Assembly (NCBI RefSeq): GCF_030704535.1
Contig: NC_081810.1
Coordinates: 7,388,501-7,452,500 of the forward strand
Origin: Vitis vinifera
Lineage: Eukaryota; Streptophyta; Magnoliopsida; Vitales; Vitaceae
Direction: 5' to 3'
Length of the DNA stretch: 64,000 nucleotides
Under the pieces are notes generated by a model, which ran no database searches, was not told the DNA's origin, and saw only the letters and a program-made list of their open reading frames with translations. Below are positions 22,177 through 33,327 of the stretch, in pieces. Position numbers and translations under genes: made by a program. Each line of letters opens with the position of its first letter. The stretch's first letter is position 1.

Positions 22177-25100
22177 CTAGGGTTCAAGAGGGGGGTCAAG
22201 AGGGTCTTGAGTTTCTTCTGGATCCACACTTCTGTAATACTCAAAGTCCTCGTCAAGATCTTCCATTGTTTTTCCAAAAACAAATGCCTTTGTCCCCATT
22301 GTTGTGAAAGGCATTAAACCAAAAGCTCTGGCAGTTTTGATCTCCCTTGCAACCTTCCTCTGGGCTTTGGCGCTAATGCCAGTCTATAGAATGAACACAA
22401 GAACAAAAGAACCAGTTAAAGGGAGGTTTAGAATTTCAGTATGGGTTCAGTCAAAGATCAAACTTTGAACTTAGTTCTTACCTTGCTCCTTTTGATGATA
22501 ATTCCAGCCTCCGTTATGAAATGGGCAAGGAATCTCACATTCTGGACATGAAGTAGTAATGGAAGTAAGAAAAGTGTTTGAAACGGTGAAGATCACAAAG
22601 AGACCAATAAGCTTAAAGCCATAACGTAAAAATATAGTCGTAGTTAGAATGCTCTGCAAGATTACGTGTTATGATTAGGTCATAATGAAAGCTTGCTTGC
22701 GGTCTACAAGAGCCCTTTAGGCAAAAAAAAATGTGGTTAGGAAGAATTGAAGAACAAAGATGGTTATTATCCAAGAAGGGGCTTCCCAGAATCTAATTTT
22801 TTATCCAGTTGCCAGCAAACAAACTTAGTTTGAGGAACAAAGGCTCAAATTCCCAGTGTTCTGACAATAGAATTGGCATCCTAACAGTCAGTCTATAACC
22901 AAGTAAGCACTCCTGATAACAAATGTAAAAGAGAAATTGTACCTCAGCTATCATCATAACCACTTGGCAATGAAGATAGTGTGAACCAAGACAACCCAAC
23001 TCCAATCCCCTACACCCCACCCCCAAGCCCCTTCAGCTACAATCCAGTGTGAACTGTAGAATCACAACTCTTAAAAAAGTAAAATAAAAAACTGCAGACT
23101 CGTAGCTCTCCAACATAGTTTAACTTGGACTACTGAAACCAATGATCAGCGAGTGGGAAGGGATTTCATATTTTCACATGGTGGGACACATCATCAAGAG
23201 CTGCCCTACTTCTAAAGATCTTTACCAACACTGGACACTAGCAGGAAACAGAGGAAAAATATTACTAGTAGACCCTCTCCTCATTTTTAGGCCATTTCAT
23301 TACATGTCTGCCATCACAAATGTAAAGATATGCTAAATCCAAGGGGAAGATGAAAGAAAAAAGGGCCTCACCCTGAAATCTGCCTTTCTCAAAACTTCCT
23401 CCGTAGTTACTTCAAACTCTGGCCTTTTGTAAGATTTGCGTATTCCTGGTTTTGTAAGATCAAGGTCCTGTATAAAGCCATGAAACACATGAAGGAGAAG
23501 AGTATTTGAAGAAAAAGATAGTAGATAAAGGACAAACATAGAAACAGGAATAGAGAAGGCAAAGTGCAAACAGAAGATAATGATTATAACTGCCTATCAA
23601 AAAGAAGATAACAAGCATAACTACCATTATATTTGCATGTAGATTACAGAAGAAATGGAGCAAAATTGAACAGGATTTATCAGCTATCCTGTAACCAGTT
23701 CATGTTTTGATTCACTGTGGGGTTGTTGCTTTAATTCAAGCCCCTATAGCCTATAGAATGAAAAATTAACTTTTATGAATAACACCATAATGCATATCAA
23801 CATGAGCTTATAATTAATAAATCACACAAATTGATTATGAGTAGAAAATTCCGACACAACACTAGATAATCCAAACATATGATTTGAACAATCATGCATT
23901 CAATTAATAGAAATCATGGGATGCACACCCAGAATAAACATGTTCATACACTATACCATCCAACTGGTATATTGATTGCAAATAATCATTAAAGAATCAA
24001 TATTTAACAGGCAGCAGTAACATATATGTTGGTTACGGTATTATTATATTTATTTTTCTGTGAATTTTGATTCACTAATCAAAACCATATTTTTCTCTTT
24101 ATACTTAAATGAATCACCATTCATTTACATCTACCATGCTTCCTCATGATTGATGACATTCTGTTCTTCTCTTTCCCTAATTCGTTGGGTTAGATAAGAG
24201 AGAAAAATGAACTAAGAGGAGAGGGAAATGTGCAGAACGACAAACCTATAAGAATCAGCATTATCAGGCATCTTATCCCCTACATGCAAAATAGGCAGAA
24301 GGCAATTCCCTAAAATGTTCCTGGTACAAAATATATTCATCAGCCCCCTACATTTTATTGGCAATTGTTTCCTGGCATAAAACTCATATGCAGGTCAGTT
24401 AACCCTTTAAACAAATTCTTTTTAAGTCTACTTGGTGAGAGCTAAAACTTGTGTCTTATTAAGGTTTCCAAATTTTGTTATGTCCTGCATCAACCCAGGG
24501 CAACATTGTTCTTAACAAATTGGGTTGAAGTTGTCTTCACCACTTTTGTTTCCATAAGTAGAAGCACATGTAAAACTACTTATTTTTACTAGATTGATGC
24601 CAATGTTATATTCCCTAACCCAGGGCAACAATGTTCTTAACAAATTGGGTTGAACTTGTCTCCACCACTTTTGTTTCCATAAGTAGAAGCACATGTAAAA
24701 CTCCTTATTTTTACTAGATTAATGCCAATGTTGTATTCTCTTTTTTCTCTAAGGAAATTATTCAGTTATAATAAAGTCTTTAGTTTTGACAAAGAACAAA
24801 TGGAGCCTAATCTTAAACCTTTACTTCTTTTTTTCCACTTATCCAAGAAAGCAACATTTTTCATAACGATAACTAATCAATACAAGATATTTTACCCCAA
24901 AACCAAACATTTCCTGCATCAAATATTGGTGCAATCATTTGCTTGACTCTGTCTAAAAGCTAACTGGAAAAAAATATGTGAAAAGATAGAAGAGGAAGAA
25001 AGTAAGTACACAACATATATTTGCAACCTATAAAATGCAAAAAACGGAGAGCTGCAAATTCTGTAACACATCTAGTTCCAGATCTGCCTTCACAGAGTAT

Positions 25101-27767
25101 ACTTGCATGGAGCAAATAGGTAAGTTCAACAATAGATTTGAACCTTTTCAGAATAAAATAAAACAAAAATGGTACAAAACTACAATACCAGAAGATAGAA
25201 ACCTCAAAAGGACAGATTCATACCTTTGGTTCGTAAGTCATTCCAGGCTTAAAAGCCACATCTGGTCTGAAAGCATAATCCTCTTGATCTATTTCATCAG
25301 GATTGAATTCAAAATATGTGGCCTCTTTCTTCAATTTCCCATCCATCCCATCCGACAATGTATTGAAACTCTCATCCAGACCATCCAAAAACTGTGAACC
25401 ACTTCCTCCATTCGGTTTAGAACCCAAACGATATATGTCATGAGCCTTTTCAAGTCTATCAAGCTTTTGGTAGAAGGAATCAGAATTTGGATTGCTCCCA
25501 GAAGTCCCAGCAAATATCCGGTGCTCAAAGTCATCAGCAGACTCAAATGAGTTTTTTTTTTGGTTATCATCATTTTCATTATCTGTTTAAAGATTCAAGA
25601 CATGAAAAATAGAGTTCTTAGGTGGTAACAACAAGAAACACTAGAAAACAATTACCAACTGAGAAGCATTGTAGAATAAAATAAACCACTGGAGAAGGAT
25701 TCCCCTTTTGAACTTGTGGTTAGTAATATCTGGAATAGTAAAACTACAAGTTAGTGCCATTGCACCAGAATCACCAGATCAATAGAAAGAGGCAAACCCA
25801 TGCATGTAACAATCATCAGAATCTAGATTTGGTTATCTGGGATAAGAATTCTACCAACATAGATGGGACACTAATCAAATTTCTAATTAGTTGGAAAACC
25901 CCTAAATGCAATCCTCTCCTCCTATGCCTTGAGAAAGAGTTAGGCCCATATATGGAGTTATTATATCAACAATGAATTCTAAGAATATATCTGAAAGTTA
26001 AAATGCCCTTTTCCACACAATTATTTTCTTCCCTTGTACTAAATACCAAGTACCAAAAAAAAAAAAGGAGAGGGAAAAAAAAAAAAAAAAACAGATGGTT
26101 ATTCCTCTGGGTGATCGACAGAAAGAGGCAAACCCATGCATGTAACAATCATGAGAATCTAGATTTGGTTATCTGGGATAAGAATTCTACCAACATAGAT
26201 GGGACACGAATCAAATTTCTAATTAGTTGGAAAACCCCTAAATGCAATTCTCTCCTGCTATGCCTTGAGGAAGAGTTCGGCAAATATATGGAGTTCTTAT
26301 CTCAACAACGAACTCTAAGAAAATCTGAAAGTTAAAATGCTCTTTTCTAGACAATTATTTTCTTGCCTTGTACTAAATACCAAGTACCAAAAAAGAAAAG
26401 AAAGAAAAGAAACAAACAATTATTCCTCTGGTGATCATTTTATCTTCTCTACATGATTTTTTTTTTTTTTTTTGCTTTAAAGAGTATACTTTTGTAATAA
26501 TATCAACATGCATTATAAAATCAAAAGAGAGCATGTAAATATCCTTTTGAATCTACTATGATTTCTTCCTCAGTGGTACTTGGTAATCATATTCTAAATT
26601 TTTAACCTAAAAATCGTTTTCTTAAAAAATCTAAATTTGTGTGGATCTATTTCTAGTCCCCCTTTTGTTTCTCTAACTCCAAAATATAAGATAATATGAT
26701 ACATCCAACACAAATGCAAAGTATGTAAAGTGGCTAAGTAAGAGATGCGATGAAAGTAGACCAAGTAATATACATGAATGAAGAACAAATGAGGAGGCTT
26801 AGGCTATAGTGAATTCATTAGAAACAAAAGAATGGAAGACAACAATGTAATCTTTATAAAGAGAGAGCATAAAAGTATAACAAGAACAAATATTTTTTCT
26901 CTAAAGTTACAAATGGGGACATGTGTAGGCATACAATCATGAATATGACAGAAAAAATAAATATATAAATATATATATATTTATATATTTATATATATGT
27001 GTGTGTGTTAGTCTAAGGTGTTAAATGCTGCAAGAAGTACACCTACAAGAAATGAAGAAGCGTTAACCCATGATTTATTTTATTATTATTTTTTTGAAAA
27101 AAGAAAAGTCTTAGATGTGACAGAGTGATTACATACCAATGCAGCTGATCACAAACAACTGGATAGGGCTTGAGTTGACTCAATGCTAAATATCTCAAAC
27201 AATTAAATTTCTCTCAAAACCAATTTATTTCTTTCTGTATAAGAGATTACTCTCTTTGATATCATAAAATATTTTTGACTGTGAATCTTAAGGCAAAATA
27301 ATGGTAAGTCAACACTGAAATAACTCCTAAAACCTAAAAAAGCACACCCAAACCATGAACTCTTGATGGAGACAATGATCATACAAGAAGAAACTACTAA
27401 TAGAAGATCTTCTAAAATTCGATTCTTACCGACTATAGAGATATTAAATCAACTAAAAGACTATCACCATTCAGCCCAAAATGGTGTTAAAGAGTAAGAA
27501 CAAAGTGACCACTACCGCATATCCATATTCTTAGAAGAACCAAATTCAGCAATGCAAATCTAGTAATCTTCCAGAAAGGGGGAACATAAACCTACTTGCA
27601 AAACAATTTCCAAAAGTCAATTGCAAAACATGGTTTCAGTAGAATTAGTAAAGATAAAAGAAATTACTTGAAATTGGACTTGTAGAGAGACTTCTGATCA
27701 TCTGGGGCCACTGAATTCGGCATGATAATCTGTTAAAGGACTGTATTGCAACCCGAAACATCTTCAT
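22177..27767 (-). CDS. Mitochondrial small-subunit ribosomal protein bS18m
   Basis: Five coding exons on the minus strand: 27767-27668, 25582-25224, 23467-23372, 22541-22482 and 22383-22177. They join in phase to give 273 aa. Exon 1 encodes a basic, Arg/Ser-rich presequence (MKMFRVAIQSFNRLS...MIRSLSTSP) typical of mitochondrial import. Exon 2 is an acidic Asn/Asp/Ser-rich extension with no known domain. Exons 3-5 encode the bS18 fold: VRFLAHFITEAG, then TGISAKAQRKVAREIK and TARAFGLMPFT, matching the bacterial S18 signature. bS18 lies on the platform of the small subunit beside bS6 and binds 16S-type rRNA. Bacterial S18 is only about 75 aa, so most of this protein is plant-specific N-terminal extension. 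A 5' UTR exon upstream ends at 28199, with an intron at 28198-27773. The large introns hold tandem duplications. Confidence 0.88.
24492..24741. repeat. Two-copy 125-bp tandem duplication in bS18m intron 2
   Basis: AACCCAGGGCAAC starts at 24492 and again at 24617. The following about 120 bp (through CATAAGTAGAAGCACATG and ATGCCAATGTT) are nearly identical in both copies. It lies within the intron between coding exons 2 and 3. Confidence 0.85.
25778..26446. repeat. Two-copy 336-bp tandem duplication in bS18m intron 1
   Basis: AGAAAGAGGCAAACCCATG occurs near 25784 and again near 26120. About 270 bp of near-identical sequence follows each (GGGATAAGAATTCTACC, AATTAGTTGGAAAACCCC, AATACCAAGTACCAAAAA). 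Each copy ends in an A-rich tract plus ATTCCTCTGG. It is a simple segmental duplication within the intron, without coding potential. Confidence 0.85.
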
Positions 27768-28332
27768 TTCTCCTAAAACAAAATGTAAATGTCAATGCCC
27801 AACCTCTCTACCTCAATTACACAAATCACAGAAAAAACGCACAAAAAAATTAGGATTCATAATTGACAGTAACACGTTAAACAATGAAACCTTCCGCCAC
27901 GGTTCAATCATAAGACAGCATAAAAGGTAAACAAAATCAAACATATCAAAAGTTCCAGAAACCCAGTTGAAACACATCCCTAATTCTAGAACTGATAAAA
28001 ATTAAAGAAAAAAAACGATGAAGATACGGTCTCAGCAACTACCTTCATTAGCTTATGAAAAACCCTCCAAAAACCCCTCAAAAAGTTCAAACCCAAACAG
28101 ACCTCAATGAAGATTTCTAGAGAATAAAAATAAAATGATGCAAAAATAACAAATATTTACAGAGAATAAAAGGATTCATCAGAGAGAAGCATCGTTACCG
28201 GACCGAGGCAAAGAGCGAAGAAGATGGAGGAGGAGGAGGAGCTGTCGCGGTGAGGAACTCAAACTGAGTGCTTAAGATTCTTGCAAACGACGTCGTTTTG
28301 AAAGCAAACAGATTTAGGGATTCACATGAACC

Positions 28333-28394
28333 GAGCCCAGGGCAGCCCATCAAGCCCACCACACGTGGGCTAAATTGGGCCTAACTTTTTGGGC
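28333..28394 (-). promoter_or_regulatory. Site II (TGGGCC/T) cluster in the bS18m promoter
   Basis: Within about 60 bp there are several TGGGCC/T motifs on both strands (AGCCCA, GTGGGCTAAATTGGGCC, TTTGGGCTT), starting about 135 bp above the 5' UTR exon donor. An ACGTGGG overlaps one of them. Site II elements bind TCP factors and are a known hallmark of nuclear genes for ribosomal and mitochondrial proteins, which fits this gene. Confidence 0.6.
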
Positions 28395-29980
28395 TTTGTA
28401 TGCTATAGATTTTCCGTTTCCTTTTTGTTTTAACCCATCATCCATACAGTTATTTTAAATGAATAATATTAGTATCATAAAAGTTTCATTTAATAAGATA
28501 ACTTTTCATATAAGTTATAATGACTTTTCGTATAAATTAAAATAAGACTTGTACGAGAAGTAACGAATGAATTTAACAACTTAAAATATCATTTTTGACC
28601 ATTTAGAACCCGAACCCAATTCTTTGGAATATGCTTCTAATTATATTAAAGTCTATATTATAATAAATTTTTTTCTTTGTTTATTTTTTGTGGGATGCCA
28701 TGAATATTTGTAGAGAACTTTGCATTTTTTTTTCCGGTTCAATAAAAATTCCTCAAATTATTTTTAAAAAAAAATGTATTTTAATTTTATAGATTAATCT
28801 TTAAAAATAATGCCTTTCAATTCCGCTGCCTTCTTTTGACCAAAGCGAAAAACAGAAACTATTGTCAAATAGCGATTGATTATGTTCACATTTAGGACAA
28901 CTTCTGTTTTGATTGAAAGGGTAAAGCCATATTTTTGGAAGATAATGCAAGTATTTCAAGATTTTGATTGAACATAAAATGGCTTCCCATGTAAGCTAAA
29001 ATAAATCTTCTAGAAGAAATAGCATATTTATGATTTTTGTATTATATATCTATATATATATATATATAAACGTTTATCACATTTTTAATATTTAAAATTT
29101 TTATTTTTAAAATATTAGAAATATGTCTTAAAATCATTATCAAACCTACTCTAAAAATGTATTTGACAATGTTTTCTTTAAAAGTGTTTTTTGAGATAAT
29201 CAACTATAAGTGATGATTTTTTTATTATTATAAGTAATTTTTCAAATTTTGAAAAATGTTTCCTTAAATTTGTAAAACCCTTTTTTTTTTCAAAAACATT
29301 TTTTAGAGATTAAAACAATTCCTATAATCACTGTCAAATAGAGTTGACAATGATTTTATAAAGTGTTTTTACCCTCAAAAAATATTTTTGAAAAAAAAAA
29401 TGTTTAACCGATTTTAAGAAACATTTTTAAAAATTTTAAAAATCACTTATAATATTATAAAATTACTTATAGTGTTTTAAAAAAAACCATTTCAAACAAA
29501 ATCGTTATTATACGCACTTTAAAAATACGTTTGATATTAATTTTAGGAAGTATTTTTAACATTTCTAATTCTTAAAAGATAAAAAATTTTAAATGTTAAA
29601 AATATTATAAAAACTTTTTAAAATTACTTTTAAACGCACTCTAAATATAACTTCACAAATTATAACTTAAAACTAAGATGATTAGCAAACTTCTTAGTTG
29701 AATGCAATAATTTCAATTTTTAAGCTTGAGGTTAGAGTCAACCAAATAATAAATTGTAAAATAGGTCTATGGGATATGGGATAGAGTGGTATAAAATATA
29801 TGGCCTATTCTTCTAATAGCTGATTAATTTTGTAATGAAATGATTAAAGGCTAATGGTATTGAAGCTATCCTCTAGAACCCTTTGGGAAACATGAAAATT
29901 TCCAAATTAAAAACTCCATATTAACCTATAAATGGAAGGGAAAATCATGTATCCATACACCAATTAAAAAAAAAAGAGAA
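28395..29980. other. AT-rich spacer with degenerate dispersed repeats
   Basis: No gene seen. Bases 29140-29640 hold several diverged copies of a phrase like TTTGACAATGTTTT...AAAGTGTTTTT...AATCACTTATAA. It resembles sequence at 21140-21370 and 21520-21720, so it is probably a dispersed repeat family. A TA microsatellite occurs at about 29043-29069. Confidence 0.5.
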
Positions 29981-30989
29981 GAGATTTTAGGATTTTACTT
30001 TTTTTTTTTTTTCAATTTTAGTGTAAAATGGGAAAAAAAAAAAATTGTCTATTCATGTATTATAATAGTGGTTTCAAATTTGTTCCACAATTACCCTTAA
30101 AACTAAAGGATAATGTATATACCGATTTGATACACCTATGGACAAGTACATATATCATTTATTTTTATTATTTTTTTCGCATCAATATATCTCACTTACC
30201 ACTTTTTTTTTCCTCTTTTGCCACCATAATCCATTATCACCTATTATAGTTTTTATTATTTTTCCTTTATATTCTTTTTAATATGCTCATGTATTTTCTC
30301 ATAAAACTTCTTTAATTTTAATTTTTCTTTACTCTCTAATTTCCCCATATTTATTGATTTTAATTATTTTTTTGACATATTAAACTTAAAATGATAATAT
30401 ATATAATAAATAGTTAATATAACAAATTAAATAAATTTATATATATATATATATATAATGGACAAAAATGAAAATATTATCCCACAAATAATATACTTAA
30501 TGATTTTTAAATATTAATTATAATAATACATTTGATAAATTAAGGTTTAAATTTTAAAATTCTATTTTATTATTTAGAAGTTTATGATATAAGATTTTTT
30601 ATATTAATACTAAACAAAAGATTTATTTATTTTGTAAATTCTATTACATGTAAAAGTAAAAATATCTTTGTAATACTATTTTATCATTTACAATATTTTT
30701 CTTTTAAATTTATCATATCAAAATCACAATAAGTGATGATGTTTTTATCATTTTTCTTATGATTTTAATTTGATTGTGGATTTAACTTTTTGTTTGGTTA
30801 AAATCTTTAATTTTTAATTAAAATAAAATATAAAAGAAAATATATTTTTCATTAAAAAAAATGTATTTAACCTTTTATATTAATTTCATAAAAAATGGGT
30901 ACATCTTTAAAAAAAAAAAAAGGTCAATTCATGCTTAGGGGAACCGGAACCACTATCATATTTATAATGGTATACATATTCATTTGGAA

Positions 30990-33326
30990 CCCTCGATAAG
31001 TAATTGGAGGTCCTCGCCTACCCTAAAACGAACTTTGCAATTCTAAGTATATCCATTCTTAGAGAAACCAAAACCTCTATCTCCATTCTCATGATTTATA
31101 TATTCCTTTGGGGACTCTCAAGAAGGAATTGGAGGTTGTTCCCCACCCTAGAATGGACATTGGAACTAATGGTACATCCTATACAAAATTTGACACATCT
31201 TTCATAAAATTTGGCACATTCTTAAAAAAATTTGGTACATTCAATCCATGAGCTATCAGGACCTCTAAATTATTACCCATGGTTCGTTTATTTCTTTGGG
31301 GATCTTTAGGAAGTAATTAGAAGTCATTCCGTACTCTAAAACCCTAAATACATTCTTAAGGAAATTTGATATATTGTTAAGAAATTTTGGTACATCCAAT
31401 CGTCGGGCTATCAAGACTCCTATATATCTTCCCATGGTCCATATTATCTTTTAAGGACCCTCAAATAGTGATTGGAGGTCATTCCCTACCTCGGAACGAA
31501 CATTGGCACTCTTGGTACATCATTTACAAAATTTGATATATCATTTAAAAATATTTCGTACATCCAATCTTTGAGCTATTGAAACATCTATCTTATTACC
31601 CATGATCCGTTTATTCCTTTAAGGATTTTTGGGAAGTGATTGGAGGTTGTTCCTTACTTTGAAACGGACTTTGGAACCCTAGGTACATCCTTAAGAAAAT
31701 TTGATACATCAAATCCTTGAGCTAATGGGACACCTATCTCCCTTTCCATGGTCCATTTCTTCCTTTGAAGATCCTCATGAAGTGATTGGAGGTTGTTTCC
31801 CACCTCGAAACGGACTTTGGTAACCTTGGTACATCCTTTATAAAATTTGATACATCCTTTACAAAATTTGGTACATCCAATCTTTAAGCTACCGAGACCC
31901 CTATCATTACTCATGGTCCGTTCATTCATTTAGGGATCTTTGGAAAGTGATTGGAGGTCGTTCCCTACTATGAAACAGACTTAGGAACCCTAGGTACATT
32001 CCTAAGAAAATTTGATACATCCAATCCTTGAGCTAACGGGACACCTATCTTCCTTCTCATGGTCCACTTATTCCTTTGGATAGTCTTAGGAAGTGATTAG
32101 AAGTCATTTCCCACTTCGAAATCTTGTAGATCCTTTATAAAATTTGGCACATCCTTTAAAAAATTTGGTACATCTTTCACAAAATTTGGCACATCTTTCA
32201 CAAAATTTGGTACATCCAATCCTTGAGCTATTAGGACCCCTATCTTATTACCCATGGTCCATTTATTCCTTTAGGGATATTTGGGAAATGATTAGAGGTT
32301 GTTCCCTACTTCGAAACGAACTTTGGAACCCTAGGTACATCATTGAGAAAATTTGATATATCCAATCCTTGAGCTAAGGAGATACCTATCTCCCTTCCCA
32401 TGGTTAATTTCTTCATTTAGAGACCCTCGGAAAGTGATTAGAGGTCGTTCCCCACCACTAAACGAATTTTAGCAACCTTGGTACGTCATTTACAAAATTT
32501 GGTACATTTTTTTACAAATTTTGGTACATCCTTCACAAAATTTGATACATTCAATCATTGACCTACCGGGATCCCTATCTTAGTACCCATGATCCATTCA
32601 TTCCTTTAGGGATCTTTAGAAAGTGATTGGAAGTCATTCCCTACTCTAAAACAGACTTTTGACATCCTTGAGAAAATTTGATACATCAAATCCTTGAGCT
32701 AATGGGACACCCATCTTCCTCTCATGGTTCATTTATTCCTTTGAACACCCTCAAGAAGTGATTGAAGGTCGGTCCCTACTTCGAAATGGACTTTAATCCC
32801 CTTAGTACATCCTTTAAAAAATCTGGTATATCTTTCATAAAATTTAGTACATCCTTAAAAAAATTTGGTACATCCAATCCTTGAGCTATTAGGACCCCTA
32901 TCTTATTACTCATGGTCCGTATATTCCTTTCAGGATCTTTGGAAAGTGATTAAAGATCATTCCCTCCTCCGAAATGGACTTTGGAACCCTAAGTACATCA
33001 GTGAGAAAATTTGATACATTCAATCCTTAAGCTAACGGGACACCTATATCCCTTTTCATGGTCCATTTCTTCCTTTGGAAACCCTTGGGAAGTTATTAGA
33101 GGTCGTTCCCCACCTCGGAATGGACTTTGGCAACCTTAGTATATCATTTACAAATTTTGGTACATCTTTCACAAAATTTGGTACATCTTTAAAAAAATTT
33201 GGTACATCTTTAAAAAAATTTGCTACATCCTTAAAAAAATTTGCTACATCCAATCCTTGAGCCATTGGAGCCCCTATCTTATTACCCATAGTCTGTTTAT
33301 TCATGTAGGGGTTTTTGGGAAGTGAT
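30990..33326 (+). repeat. Left tandem array of the inverted-repeat element
   Basis: About 15 diverged copies of a unit with the core GAAGTGATTGGAGGTCGTTC occur at intervals of roughly 120-225 bp, mostly 150-190. Each unit contains a TTGAGCTAxxGGGACxCCTAT segment, a CCATGGTCCATTxATTCCTTT segment and one to five 21-bp subrepeats of form GGTACATCCTTxAxAAAATTT. Differing subrepeat number largely explains the variable unit length. Confidence 0.85.
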
Positions 33327-33327
33327 T

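Noticed and set aside
29941-29954. ATGTATCCATACAC versus ATTTATCCAAGTACAC as target-site duplication of the giant element
   Set aside because: Imperfect, and on the left it is separated from the terminus by an A-rich stretch. Too weak to claim.
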